A stretch of DNA of 64,000 bases, taken from assembly GCF_002307475.1 (NCBI RefSeq), contig NZ_NTMH01000032.1, positions 166,699 through 230,698 of the forward strand. Direction: 5' to 3'. The stretch's first letter is position 1, and every line of letters begins with the position of its first letter. A program made the translations under genes and the position numbers. The DNA is from Pantoea allii (lineage in GTDB: Bacteria > Pseudomonadota > Gammaproteobacteria > Enterobacterales > Enterobacteriaceae). Shown here piece after piece: positions 1 to 8,758 of the stretch. The notes under the pieces are model-generated. The model was not told the DNA's origin and ran no database searches. It saw only the letters and a program-made list of their open reading frames with translations.

Positions 1-721
1 GCCATACGGCATTTGCGAATCAGGGCACCCTGAGTAATGTCTTTCATCCCCAGCGTGGAGACCATCTGGTCCAGATGAAGTTTCTCATCGATGATAACCT
101 TCTGATTTATCTGGCCTAAAGGCTGGATAAGACATCTTTTATAACATTCTGGATCATCCGCGCAGAAGAGTGAGTTCAGTGCACTTTGTGTTTCTGTATC
201 GCGGAAAGGCGCTAACGTTCCGTTGACAGCGCTTTACTGGTGATGTTCTGAAGCGTGGAATATCCTGGCCGGACGGTTTTCTTATTCAGCCAGCAGATAA
301 GTTCGGTGGCAACAAATCCAGGAGTGATATCACGACGCACAATCTGCGCTGCACGGGCATCTAACTGTAGACCAACAGAGCCTGACCACTGATGGTACCC
401 AAAGAAGTCGGTAGTAAGCTTACGCTGGGCGTAATATTGATGACCGGTAATGATTTTGTCGGTGAGTGATACTTAACGAAAGTAACGCTGAATCACAAAA
501 TCGAAATCACTTTCCACATCCTTCGGTAGAAAATGAAAGAAAGCATGTTTGGCCTTAAAATAACTCGTCTGCAGGATACAATAAATTTGCGCCAGTATTC
601 CGGGGCGGCTGGTTGCGAGCGCCAGCTCATCTGACGTAAGCGACCAAATACTCCAGTTGCTGGCCTTCATCAAAATCAGGCCATACAGTGCGAATTTTTC
701 TGCACGCGAAGGTATGGCCAT
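1..721 (-). pseudogene. tnpA: Tn3-family transposase (TnpA) N-terminal remnant, frameshifted
   Basis: Read on the minus strand, an 82-residue segment from 721 (starting MAIPSRAEKFALYG) carries the pattern of the N-terminal DUF4158 region of Tn3-family transposases, including YFKAKHAFFHF. It stops near 473, but the homology continues in another frame down to about 228, with TDKIITGHQYYAQRKLTTDFFGYHQW and then a PGYSTLQN motif typical of this domain. A further frame change follows near 228, and open reading then runs to the window edge. At least two frameshifts make this a decayed gene, and the rest may lie to the left of the window. It abuts a tnpR fragment pointing the other way, so the divergent tnpA/tnpR arrangement survives with the res site and the start of tnpR deleted. 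Confidence 0.75.
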
Positions 722-893
722 CGCCAGGGCAAAAGGGAAACGGCGAGGAAAACAGCCAAAGTTGTCAGATAAACAGCAAAAAGAGCTTTGCAGGATGCAC
801 GGAAGCGGTGAGTACTCAATAAGCGATCTGGCCGAATTATTTTCCGTTTCGCGGCAGACTGTCTATCGGACGCTTTCCCCTGGACAAAAATGA
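703..893 (+). pseudogene. tnpR: Serine resolvase (TnpR) C-terminal remnant
   Basis: From about 703 the plus strand encodes REGMAIARAKGKRRG, the segment just after the catalytic domain of serine resolvases, followed by a helix-turn-helix (ISDLAELFSVSRQTVYRTL) that would bind the res site. The catalytic domain with its active serine is absent, because at 703-721 the sequence passes directly into the opposite-strand tnpA start. An open frame extends back to 657, but that part does not look like resolvase. The fragment cannot recombine DNA. Its value is as a marker that the downstream T6SS cassette sits behind a Tn3-type resolvase. Confidence 0.7.
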
Positions 894-928
894 GCAAGAG
901 GATTTAATGAAATAAGCAAGGAGCACTT

Positions 929-1621
929 ATGTACTACAGCAATGAAGTTATCAGCTATTTTCAGGCTAATAAAATTCTTGCGTTAAAACTCGACCATGCA
1001 TTAGCGGGTGCAGGAAAAGCCGTATCAAATCAGATTGAGACGATCGCTGCAGGTACAACGCGAGCACTGTATTACACATCCTGTTTTACTGATGAATATC
1101 AGGATGTCTGCCAGAAACAAAAGACCGAAGACATTCGATTCAAAAACAGCGTTATTTATCTTTTGCAACATGGCAATGTTGCGTATGACATGTTTAAAAT
1201 ATATTTCGAAGAAATATTTAAATATAAAACCCCCGATCAACTGGAGCGCATCAAACAAATGCTTATGGCTGTTAATATCCATATTGCCGCCAGTTCACTC
1301 ACAAACGCTGGGTTTGCTCTGGCAACAGCATCATTTGTCGCAGCAGGCATGAATCTAAGTCTTGAACTCAGTTCACTGGCAGGGCGAAGAGCGGGCGAGG
1401 TTGTAGGGGCTATTGGGATATACGGCGTGGTACAGAAAGCGGCAGATAGTGCCCATCGCCTACACGTCCAATACCCAGCCTATTACTCTGCACTCTACAT
1501 GCAACAACTAGAAATGATGTACTTCCTCATAGAGCCATTGTTTGAGCGGGCTGAGGCGTTTAAAGCACAATGGGCATCGGATGATGGTATTGCAGATATC
1601 ATCACCAGGATGATTCGATAA
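929..1621 (+). CDS. Unknown 230-aa protein upstream of Hcp; candidate T6SS cargo
   Basis: I do not recognise a family. A good Shine-Dalgarno (AAGGAG, 6 nt before the ATG) supports the start. The N-terminal half is mixed and charged. Residues about 116-170 form a long stretch rich in Ala, Gly, Ser and aliphatic residues (for example AASSLTNAGFALATASFVAAGMNLSLEL) that could enter a membrane as a helical hairpin, and the C-terminus is again polar. There is no signal peptide. The stop lies 2 nt before a 66-aa two-helix membrane protein, and hcp follows. In T6SS auxiliary clusters a small toxin is often encoded beside the Hcp that carries it, together with a membrane immunity protein, so a membrane-acting effector is a reasonable inference. 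The sequence alone does not prove it. Confidence 0.6.
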   Translation: MYYSNEVISYFQANKILALKLDHALAGAGKAVSNQIETIAAGTTRALYYTSCFTDEYQDVCQKQKTEDIRFKNSVIYLLQHGNVAYDMFKIYFEEIFKYKTPDQLERIKQMLMAVNIHIAASSLTNAGFALATASFVAAGMNLSLELSSLAGRRAGEVVGAIGIYGVVQKAADSAHRLHVQYPAYYSALYMQQLEMMYFLIEPLFERAEAFKAQWASDDGIADIITRMIR

Positions 1622-1623
1622 TC

Positions 1624-1824
1624 ATGATGAATCTTATTAAAAGGTTTTTCAGACGGGTATTCAGATCATTGATCTCGTATTATGGCCCGGCAGTGCTGAC
1701 AATAATTTTCGCTTTAGTTCAGGGTTTGTTTTTTCCTGACAGCCCAATCTGGCTTATCCCCGTATTTTTTGTATTTGTGATGGTTGTTTTATCAATATGT
1801 GAGATTGTAAAGTTCAAACGTTAG
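1624..1824 (+). CDS. Small two-helix membrane protein; candidate immunity protein
   Basis: This 66-residue protein has a basic N-terminus (KRFFRRVFR), a first hydrophobic helix at about residues 19-37, a short FPDSP turn, and a second helix at about 42-61 ending in FKR. This predicts an inner-membrane hairpin with both ends in the cytoplasm. A second in-frame ATG at 1627 could also be used. The gene follows the 230-aa gene after 2 nt, so the two are probably translationally coupled. Hcp starts 32 nt after its stop. Small inner-membrane proteins beside membrane-targeting T6SS toxins commonly act as immunity proteins, and the placement suggests that role here. Nothing in the protein itself identifies it. 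Confidence 0.6.
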   Translation: MMNLIKRFFRRVFRSLISYYGPAVLTIIFALVQGLFFPDSPIWLIPVFFVFVMVVLSICEIVKFKR

Positions 1825-1856
1825 CATCATCGTAAATTTATTTATAAGGAAATAAT

Positions 1857-2336
1857 ATGTCTACACCCGCACATTTATGGCTTGAAGATGAGAACGGATC
1901 TCCGATAGTCGGTAGCTGCATGATGCCACTCCGTCTGGGTTCTATCGAGTTAAAATCATTCTCTCACGGTGTCACTATTCCAGTTGACCCAAGCTGGGGA
2001 AAACTTACCGGAACGCGCGTTCATAGTCCGATCACGATAGTGAAAGAATTTGACCAAACGACACCTATTTTGTATCGCGCCGTCTGTGAAGGCCGCACAT
2101 TGAAAAAAGCAACGATCAAGATGTACCGAATACTGGAATCGGGCATTGAGTCTGAATATTTCAATATCATCCTGGAAAACGTCAAAATCACGACAGTTTC
2201 CCCTTACCTTGCCCCTACAGGTATGAGCAGCAACCATCTGGAAACACTCGAATTACGTTATGAGGCAATTACCTGGAAGTATACGGAGGGTAATATTATC
2301 TACAGAGACTCATGGAACGATCGTTGTCGTGCCTGA
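1857..2336 (+). CDS. hcp: Hcp-family T6SS tube protein (auxiliary copy)
   Basis: The 159-residue protein matches the Hcp (DUF796) pattern: an opening strand HLWLEDENGSPIVGS, the SFSHGVTIPVD segment, ITIVKEFDQTTPILYRAVCEGR, MYRILESG, SEYFNIILENVKITTVSPY, and the closing LRYEAITWKYTEGNIIYRDSW. Hcp hexamers stack into the inner T6SS tube and also carry small effectors in their lumen. No sheath, baseplate or membrane-complex genes occur in the window, so this is an orphan copy that would work with a T6SS encoded elsewhere. It is preceded by AAGGAAATAAT and followed by a perfect inverted repeat that should end the transcript. It lies in the same direction as the 230-aa and 66-aa genes, probably as one operon. 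Confidence 0.88.
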   Translation: MSTPAHLWLEDENGSPIVGSCMMPLRLGSIELKSFSHGVTIPVDPSWGKLTGTRVHSPITIVKEFDQTTPILYRAVCEGRTLKKATIKMYRILESGIESEYFNIILENVKITTVSPYLAPTGMSSNHLETLELRYEAITWKYTEGNIIYRDSWNDRCRA

Positions 2337-2348
2337 TGACGAGGGGCG

Positions 2349-2374
2349 CCAAAGGAGGCAATTGCCTCCTTTGG
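2349..2374 (+). terminator. Perfect 26-bp palindrome after hcp
   Basis: CCAAAGGAGGCAA is followed directly by its exact reverse complement, giving a 13-bp stem 12 nt after the hcp stop. The tail contains only short T runs, so termination may be modest, but the position fits the end of the T6SS cassette transcript. Confidence 0.7.
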
Positions 2375-2388
2375 TTCTAGCCAGAACA

Positions 2389-2413
2389 CTTAACGTCAGC
2401 ATTAAACTGACCA
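2389..2413. repeat. Possible decayed Tn3 terminal repeat
   Basis: CTTAACGT at 2389-2396 equals the inner end of the intact Tn3-type terminal repeat at 20987-21024, read in inverted orientation as expected for a right end. AAACTGACC at 2404-2412 matches 8 of 9 positions of that repeat's outer segment AAATTGACC. The middle is about 12 nt shorter and the final bases differ. Position after the hcp terminator fits a transposon end, but the match is short and could be chance. Confidence 0.25.
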
Positions 2414-2564
2414 TGTGAAGCGCATGTTTTCCGGTTATTATCACTTTGCTTGATCTCATCAGGTTGTGTCACTAAGGCGACGATGTCGCGACCAGGCTGG
2501 AGTATAAAAACAACGTGTCAACGTAAGCCCAGGAAACGATGGAGAAACGGTCAAGGTGGCCCAA

Positions 2565-3248
2565 ATGAAAACGAAACGCGTGCTGATTATTGAAGATGAC
2601 GCTGATGCAGCGGGCGTACTTGAAGCCTATCTGAAACGGGATGGCTATGACGTGGCGATCGCCAGCAACGGCATGACCGGTCTGGAACAGGCCCAGCGCT
2701 GGCAGCCCGATCTGATTCTGCTGGATGTCATGCTGCCGGTGATGAATGGCACCGAAGTTTTGGCTGCCATCCGGCGCAGCGGTGATACGCCTGTCATCAT
2801 GGTAACCGCGATGGGGGAAGCGCCCGACAGGATTGGCGCATTGCGTTATGGCGCTGACGACTATGTCGTCAAACCCTATAATCCCGGAGAGGTCGTCGCA
2901 CGTGTTCAGGCTGTACTGCGTCGCACACAGCAGGCGAAAGTGCCAGATGAAAAGCTCTGCTGGGCGGGACTGGAGGTTGATCCTGAATCACTTACCGCCG
3001 TGGTTAATGGCGTCCACAGGCTCGATCTGACGCCAACGGAATTTTCTATTCTGGTTACCCTGATGCGCGCGCCCACGCGTCCTTTCAGCCGTTTGTTTTT
3101 ACTTGAGAACTGCCTTCCAGAAAGTGATGCCCTTGAGCGGGTGGTTGATACGCATGTGTATAATTTGCGTCGCAAACTTGAAGCTGCAGGGATGTCGGAA
3201 ATTTTACCCGCCGTTCGCAGCGTAGGTTACAGGTTCAGACAACCATGA
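2565..3248 (+). CDS. OmpR/PhoB-family response regulator, AdeR/BaeR-like
   Basis: This is a cytoplasmic DNA-binding regulator phosphorylated by the histidine kinase encoded next to it. The receiver domain (residues about 5-115) shows the acidic pair in VLIIEDD, the phosphoacceptor Asp54 in LILLDVMLP, Thr81 and Lys103 in VVKPYNP. A winged helix follows at about 130-226 (LDLTPTEFSILVTLM, ending RSVGYRFR). ATG 2565 is preferred over GTG 2556 because AAGG at 2553-2556 lies 8 nt upstream of it. The stop overlaps the kinase start by 4 nt (ATGA), showing coupled translation. By resemblance to AdeR and by context it most likely controls the downstream RND pump genes. Confidence 0.92.
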   Translation: MKTKRVLIIEDDADAAGVLEAYLKRDGYDVAIASNGMTGLEQAQRWQPDLILLDVMLPVMNGTEVLAAIRRSGDTPVIMVTAMGEAPDRIGALRYGADDYVVKPYNPGEVVARVQAVLRRTQQAKVPDEKLCWAGLEVDPESLTAVVNGVHRLDLTPTEFSILVTLMRAPTRPFSRLFLLENCLPESDALERVVDTHVYNLRRKLEAAGMSEILPAVRSVGYRFRQP

Positions 3249-4432
3249 AGCAGAAAACCCATGACTCCATGTGGCGCTGGATTTGCATTCGTATACTCAT
3301 TCTCGGCTTAGGCAGCGTCATTCTTATTGCGTTCTGTATGTGGCTGAGGTTTGCCCTGCAAACGCTCTGGGTTTACTACCGGATGCCAACCGCGCTGTGG
3401 GAGGAGTTTTCTCGACTGCGCGTGCATCCGGAGCGCGATACGGCTCGTTTCCATCAGATTGTCGATCAGTGGTGGGGCGTCGGCTTCTCCGATCCCTCTA
3501 TCGCGTCTGCGGACTGGATTACCGTAGCGGTGCTGGTCGCGGTGATTATTCCCTTTTTTGTCGTAATGGGATTGCGCTTTGCCCTGCCACTGGCGAAACA
3601 ATTTAGTCAACTGGCGCACGCGGCACGGGATGTGGCACAGGGTAAATTCGGCACCTCGGTCGGTCAGGTTAATGGCGCGCCGCAAGAGTTAGTGCGTTTT
3701 ACAGAAGACTTCAACCTGATGACACAGCAACTGGTGCGTTACGAACGTGAACTTAAAGCGTCGCATGTCGCGATTGCTCATGAACTGCGTTCTCCCTTGA
3801 CCGCCGCAATGGGACGCCTGCAAGGCATTGTGGACGGGGTATTTGCACCCGAACCCCAGCAGTTTTCCATGATCATGAAACAGCTGACGCAGTTGAGTCG
3901 TCTGACGGATGAGCTTCATTTACTGTCGTTAGCAGAGGCAGGTCAGCTCAGCCTGAGTCTGACCCGGTTTAACCTTGCTGAGTTATTGCGTGAGAGAACC
4001 GCCTGGCTGGCGCTTCAGGCCGAGGCCGGGCAGGTAGCAATAGAAGTTCAGTCGCCCGCATCGCTGCCTTACACGGGAGATGCTTCTCGCTTAGGTCAGG
4101 TCGTGACGATTTTGATGGAGAATGCGTTGCGCTATGCTGCAGAAGGCAAACGAATTTCCGTTTATGCTCAGGCGTCCGCCACAGCGATCACCCTGCAGTT
4201 TCGTGATTATGGGCCTGGCGTCGAACCTCAGTTTTTAGCCGTTATTTTTGACCGTTTTACCCGGGCAGAGTCTTCACGCGCCCGCCATTCCGGCGGCAGC
4301 GGTCTGGGACTGTCCATTGCGAAAGCTATCGTTGAGGCTCATGGCGGTCGTATCCAGGCTCGGCTGCCATCAGAGGGCGGACTGCACGTTACCATTACCC
4401 TGCCCTTACATGACGCCATGCAGACTGCGTAA
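3245..4432 (+). CDS. Sensor histidine kinase, AdeS-like
   Basis: The 395-residue inner-membrane kinase has two transmembrane helices (about 15-37 and 92-111) flanking a short periplasmic loop, then a HAMP-like linker, a dimerisation domain with phosphoacceptor His179 in AIAHELRSPLTAAMGRLQGIVDGVF, and an ATPase domain with N-box (MENALRYA), DYGPGV and GGSGLGLSIAK motifs. The His-box segment is strikingly like AdeS of Acinetobacter (AHELRTPITILQGRLQGIIDGVF), which controls the AdeABC pump. The small periplasmic loop suggests that it senses a membrane signal or an amphipathic compound. It pairs with the response regulator just upstream and precedes the pump genes after about 136 nt. Confidence 0.92.
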   Translation: MKQKTHDSMWRWICIRILILGLGSVILIAFCMWLRFALQTLWVYYRMPTALWEEFSRLRVHPERDTARFHQIVDQWWGVGFSDPSIASADWITVAVLVAVIIPFFVVMGLRFALPLAKQFSQLAHAARDVAQGKFGTSVGQVNGAPQELVRFTEDFNLMTQQLVRYERELKASHVAIAHELRSPLTAAMGRLQGIVDGVFAPEPQQFSMIMKQLTQLSRLTDELHLLSLAEAGQLSLSLTRFNLAELLRERTAWLALQAEAGQVAIEVQSPASLPYTGDASRLGQVVTILMENALRYAAEGKRISVYAQASATAITLQFRDYGPGVEPQFLAVIFDRFTRAESSRARHSGGSGLGLSIAKAIVEAHGGRIQARLPSEGGLHVTITLPLHDAMQTA

Positions 4433-4568
4433 AATACCGCGCGAGTCTGCCTGTCAGCCAACCTGGTCAGGCATTTTTTGCTTACCTTGACCATTTCTTG
4501 ATGATCCATAAAAGGTTTCTGGACATAACCCACGTTAAATGAGCCTGTCTCATTTAAGGAATACGGTT

Positions 4569-5702
4569 ATGACAGATTTTTTTCCTTCTTTTGCTCGTCA
4601 GGCACTGCGTCACCTTGCCATCTTTAATTACGTTGTACCGTCACTGCTCGTGATGGTGGGCATGCTGGTGCTTGCAGGCTGTAAAGACGAAAAGCCTGCT
4701 CAGGACGAAACACTACGACCTGTTCGGACCGTAACGGTGCCGCCGTTTTCCTCGGGGGGCCTGATGACGCAGACGGGCGAAATCCGGGCGCATGAGGAGA
4801 TTGCCTTAGCCTTCAGGCTGGATGGCCGCGTGATTGCCCGAGCCGTCGATATTGGTCAGCACGTTAACGCAGGCCAGGTACTTGCCACGTTAGAGAATAA
4901 TGCCGCCCAAAATCAGCTCAGCAGTGCCACTGCCGACCTCAACAGCGCACGCGCATCAGAACACGTTGCCGCTCTCACACTCCGCCGTATGCAACTGCTC
5001 ATGCCGGGCGGTGCCATTTCTCGTGCGCAGTTAGATAGCGCACAAGGCGACTGGCAGGCTGCAGTCGCCCGTCGCCAGAGCAGTGAGGCCGCACTTAAAA
5101 ACGCGCGCGATAATCTGGCCTGGACACAGCTTACTGCGCCAGGGGCCGGTGTGATTACGGCGGTGAATGTTCAACCCGGGCAGGTCGTCAGTGCCGCACA
5201 GACGGTGATGACGCTGGCTGCTGACGGCGATCGCGATGCCGTTTTTGACCTTGCCGAACCTACACTCTCTGAAAGTGCAACGACCACGCCAGTTAAGATT
5301 GCGCTGTTATCAAACCCCGCCGTAACGGCAGAGGGCCGTTTTCGCGATATCAGCCCGCAGGCCGATTCGCAAACACGCACCTGGCGGCTCCGCGTTATGC
5401 TGACCGATCCGCCCGCCGCGATGGCACTGGGTTCGACCGTTTTAGGCGTTTTCTCTGGAAAAGCCGACCAGGTGATTGCCCTGCCAGCCAGTGCACTGAC
5501 GCGGGCCGGGGATCGCCCCGCCGTACTCGTGGTGAACACGCAAAACCAACAGATTCAGGTCAGGCCCGTTACGCTGGCACGCTTTGACGCACAGCAGATC
5601 TATCTCAGTGCCGGGGTTCAACCCGGTGAGCGCGTGGTTACCGCAGGTGTAAAAACGCTGTTGCCGGGTGAACGCGTTCAGCTTGAGGAGAGTGAAAAAT
5701 GA
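4569..5702 (+). CDS. RND efflux periplasmic adaptor (membrane fusion) lipoprotein
   Basis: This protein is the periplasmic bridge between an inner-membrane RND pump and an outer-membrane channel. ATG 4569 is preferred to 4539 because AAGGA ends 8 nt before it. From that start a hydrophobic segment ends in a lipobox LVLAGC, so it should be a lipoprotein. The mature part shows the usual order: first barrel-sandwich half (FRLDGRVIARAVDIGQHVNAGQVLATLE), a coiled-coil hairpin (about residues 105-180), the second lipoyl half (LTAPGAGVITAVNVQPGQVVSAAQTVM), a beta-barrel, and a C-terminal membrane-proximal domain (GERVVTAGVKTLLPGERV). Its stop overlaps the pump start by 4 nt. Confidence 0.92.
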   Translation: MTDFFPSFARQALRHLAIFNYVVPSLLVMVGMLVLAGCKDEKPAQDETLRPVRTVTVPPFSSGGLMTQTGEIRAHEEIALAFRLDGRVIARAVDIGQHVNAGQVLATLENNAAQNQLSSATADLNSARASEHVAALTLRRMQLLMPGGAISRAQLDSAQGDWQAAVARRQSSEAALKNARDNLAWTQLTAPGAGVITAVNVQPGQVVSAAQTVMTLAADGDRDAVFDLAEPTLSESATTTPVKIALLSNPAVTAEGRFRDISPQADSQTRTWRLRVMLTDPPAAMALGSTVLGVFSGKADQVIALPASALTRAGDRPAVLVVNTQNQQIQVRPVTLARFDAQQIYLSAGVQPGERVVTAGVKTLLPGERVQLEESEK

Positions 5703-8700
5703 GGTCGGACAGCAATCGGAACGGCTTTAATCTGTCCGCCTGGGCATTAGCTCACCAGCAGTTGGTCATTTTCTTTATGCTGTTGGTGATGACAACCGGC
5801 GTACTCAGTTACATCAATCTGCCCCGTAATGAAGATCCGGCCTTTACTATTAAAACCGCAGTGGTGTCCGCCCAATGGCCCGGTGCTTCGGTCGAGGACA
5901 CCATGCAACTGGTCACCGATACGCTGGAAAAGAAACTTCAGGAAACGCCTTCGCTGGATTTTATTGAAAGTGAAACGCGCGCCGGGAAGTCGGTGATATT
6001 TGTCAATCTGCGCGATGATACGCCACCGGCACAGGTGCCAACTATCTGGTATCAAATCCGTAAAAAAATGCAGGATATTGCCCCGTCCCTTCCGCAAGGG
6101 GTTCAGGGCCCCAGTGTTAATGATGAATTTGGTGATACGTTTGGCACGATTTATGGTTTTACCGCCGACGGATTTAGCCCGCGTGAACTGCGTGATAAGG
6201 TCGACGAGATTCGTCGTAGCCTGATGGATGTGCCCGATACGGGCAAAATCACCCTACTGGGTGAACAGGAAGAACAGATCGTTGTCGCCTTTTCACCCAG
6301 GCAACTGGACGGCATGGGCCTTAATCTTCAGCAGGTGAGCGATGCCTTAACCGCTCAGAACGCAGTGGCACCTGCTGGGGAAATACGCACCGATAAAGAG
6401 AATATCGCGCTTCGCGTCAGTGGTGCGCTGACGACGGTGGAAAGCCTTAAGGCCGTTACCCTGCGTATTGGGCAGCGTTTTATCCCGCTGTCGAGTATCG
6501 CGACAATCACACTCCAGCCTGCGCAGCCGCCGTCTTCCACCTTCCGTATTAACGGCGAACCGGAGATTGGCCTTGCCGTCTCCATGGCCCCTTCGGGCAA
6601 TATGCTCAGGTTTGGTCAGGCGCTCAATCAACGGATGACGGTTATTGCCGGCCAGCTACCTCATGGCATCAATATGATAAAGATCGCCGATCAATCCACG
6701 GTGGTGAAAACGGCTGTCAGTGGGTTTGTTCGGGTGCTGGCGGAAGCGGTCATTATTGTGCTGGCGATATCATTCTTTTCGCTGGGTTTTCGTGCCGGGC
6801 TGGTGGTTGCGGCCGCGATTCCGCTGGTGCTGGCCATGACGTTTGTCGGGATGACATTTGCAGGGATTGGCTTACAACGTATTTCGCTGGGCGCGTTGAT
6901 TATTGCGCTCGGGTTGCTGGTGGATGATGCCATGATCACGGTGGAAACCATGGTTTCGCGCGTTGAAGCCGGAGACAGCAAATGGCAGGCGGCAACCTAT
7001 GCATTTAAAACCACTGCCTTTCCTATGCTAACCGGCACACTGGTGATGATTGCCGGATTTATTCCTGTGGGATTTGCGGCGTCCAGTGCGGGTGAATATT
7101 GTTACTCACTCTTTGCGGTCGTCCTCATTTCCCTGCTCTGTTCCTGGGTGGTCGCTATCCTGTTTTCACCCGTTACGGGAACCTGGCTGCTGATCGAGGG
7201 TGCCGGTGCAAGGCATAAACAACCGGGACGGATGGCACGGCTTTATCACCGCCTGCTTGATCAGGCGTTACGTTATCGCTGGGCAACCGTAATAAGCGCC
7301 CTGCTGCTGCTGGGAATGGGCGTGTTCGGGACGACGCTGATGCAGGGCGAATTCTTCCCCGCGTCCGACCGTCCAGAGCTGCTGGTGAACCTGACGCTGC
7401 CGGCTAATGCCTCTCAGACCGAAACGGCGCGGCGCACCGGGCAGCTAGAAAACGTGATGCGCCGCGATAGCGATATCGATCATTTCTCCAGCTATATCGG
7501 TTCTGGTGCCGTGCGCTTTTATTTGCCGATGGAAGTCCTGCTTGATAATGAAAACACGGCACAGCTGGTAGTGGTGGCGAAGAACCTTGAAGCGCGAGAC
7601 AGAGTGCGGCGTAAGCTCGAACGCATTCTGGCGCGTGATTTTAGTGATGTGACGTCGCGCGTCTCGCCCCTTGAACTGGGCCCGCCAGTTGGCTGGCCGC
7701 TCAAGTACCGTGTCACCGGCCCCGATTACAGCAACGTTCGTCACATCGCGGAAACGCTGGCCGCCCAGATCTCACGCTCGCCGGATACACGTGAAGTGAA
7801 CATGACCGCAGGCGAGCCAGAACGGGCCATCAAGGTTGATGTGAACCAAACGGCAGCGCGTGCGGTCGGTGTCTCTTCGGAAAGCATAGCTTCGATGCTC
7901 AATACTGTGATGTCTGGCAGTACAGTAACCACCATCCGCGACCATAACCGGCTCATTGATGTGGTGTTAAGGGGAGACGATCGCGAGCGGCAAAATACCG
8001 ACATTTTGAACGGCCTGATGCTGAATACGGCTTCCGGGCAGAAAATTCCCCTTGGGCAAGTCGCGACATTAAAATGGCAGCTTGACGATCCGGTTATCTG
8101 GCGGCGTCAGCGCTTGCCTTACATTACGGTGCAAACCGATATTGCCCCCACGCAACGCGCTGAAACGGTATCAGACCAGTTAAGGCCCGCCCTGGGTGCA
8201 TTTCGTGCATCTTTACCGGCTGGCTATAACATTGAAGAAGGCGGTACCGTTGCAGAATCGAACAAGGGAAACAGCTCCGTCTTTGCCGTGTTGCCGGTGA
8301 CGCTGTGTTTTATGCTTATCCTGTTGATGTTGCAGTTAAAACGCTTTTCCAGAATGCTGCTGGCGCTGTTGATGGCCCCTTTTGGCTTACCCGGCATTGT
8401 TATTGCCATGCTGCCGAGCGGTACGCCAATGGGATTCGTTGCGCTGCTGGGGATCATTGCGCTGGCCGGCATGATTATCCGTAACGCGGTGATAATGATC
8501 AGTGAGGTGGACAGTAACACCCAGGCAGGCATGGCACATAATGAGGCTATCCGCAGTGCCGCTATCCATCGCGCCCGTCCCATATTACTGACGGCCTGTG
8601 CGGCGATATTCGGTATGTTGCCCATTTCCCAGCAGGTGTTCTGGGGGCCGATGGCGTACGCCATTATTGGCGGTCTGGTTACCGGAACGCTGGTCACCTT

Positions 8701-8758
8701 AACACTGCTGCCTGCCACGCTCAGTCTGGTGATGGAACGGGAAAAAACGCGGTTCTGA
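5699..8758 (+). CDS. RND-family multidrug efflux permease
   Basis: The 1019-residue protein is the proton-driven inner-membrane transporter of a tripartite pump. It has the duplicated RND fold: an N-terminal transmembrane helix, a large periplasmic loop (about 40-330), a six-helix block with the proton-relay Asp pair in GLLVDDAMI, a second helix (RWATVISALLLLGMG), a second loop, and a final helix block (LLGIIALAGMIIRNAVIMISEV). Length and motifs fit the HAE1 type that exports drugs or toxic organics. No outer-membrane factor is encoded beside it, so a shared channel such as TolC must be used. Start choice is fixed by the 4-nt overlap with the adaptor gene. The substrate cannot be deduced. Confidence 0.93.
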   Translation: MRSDSNRNGFNLSAWALAHQQLVIFFMLLVMTTGVLSYINLPRNEDPAFTIKTAVVSAQWPGASVEDTMQLVTDTLEKKLQETPSLDFIESETRAGKSVIFVNLRDDTPPAQVPTIWYQIRKKMQDIAPSLPQGVQGPSVNDEFGDTFGTIYGFTADGFSPRELRDKVDEIRRSLMDVPDTGKITLLGEQEEQIVVAFSPRQLDGMGLNLQQVSDALTAQNAVAPAGEIRTDKENIALRVSGALTTVESLKAVTLRIGQRFIPLSSIATITLQPAQPPSSTFRINGEPEIGLAVSMAPSGNMLRFGQALNQRMTVIAGQLPHGINMIKIADQSTVVKTAVSGFVRVLAEAVIIVLAISFFSLGFRAGLVVAAAIPLVLAMTFVGMTFAGIGLQRISLGALIIALGLLVDDAMITVETMVSRVEAGDSKWQAATYAFKTTAFPMLTGTLVMIAGFIPVGFAASSAGEYCYSLFAVVLISLLCSWVVAILFSPVTGTWLLIEGAGARHKQPGRMARLYHRLLDQALRYRWATVISALLLLGMGVFGTTLMQGEFFPASDRPELLVNLTLPANASQTETARRTGQLENVMRRDSDIDHFSSYIGSGAVRFYLPMEVLLDNENTAQLVVVAKNLEARDRVRRKLERILARDFSDVTSRVSPLELGPPVGWPLKYRVTGPDYSNVRHIAETLAAQISRSPDTREVNMTAGEPERAIKVDVNQTAARAVGVSSESIASMLNTVMSGSTVTTIRDHNRLIDVVLRGDDRERQNTDILNGLMLNTASGQKIPLGQVATLKWQLDDPVIWRRQRLPYITVQTDIAPTQRAETVSDQLRPALGAFRASLPAGYNIEEGGTVAESNKGNSSVFAVLPVTLCFMLILLMLQLKRFSRMLLALLMAPFGLPGIVIAMLPSGTPMGFVALLGIIALAGMIIRNAVIMISEVDSNTQAGMAHNEAIRSAAIHRARPILLTACAAIFGMLPISQQVFWGPMAYAIIGGLVTGTLVTLTLLPATLSLVMEREKTRF

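Noticed and set aside
2349..2374. Perfect 26-bp palindrome as a possible transposon or recombination site
   Set aside because: It lies 12 nt after the hcp stop and is simply explained as a terminator stem.
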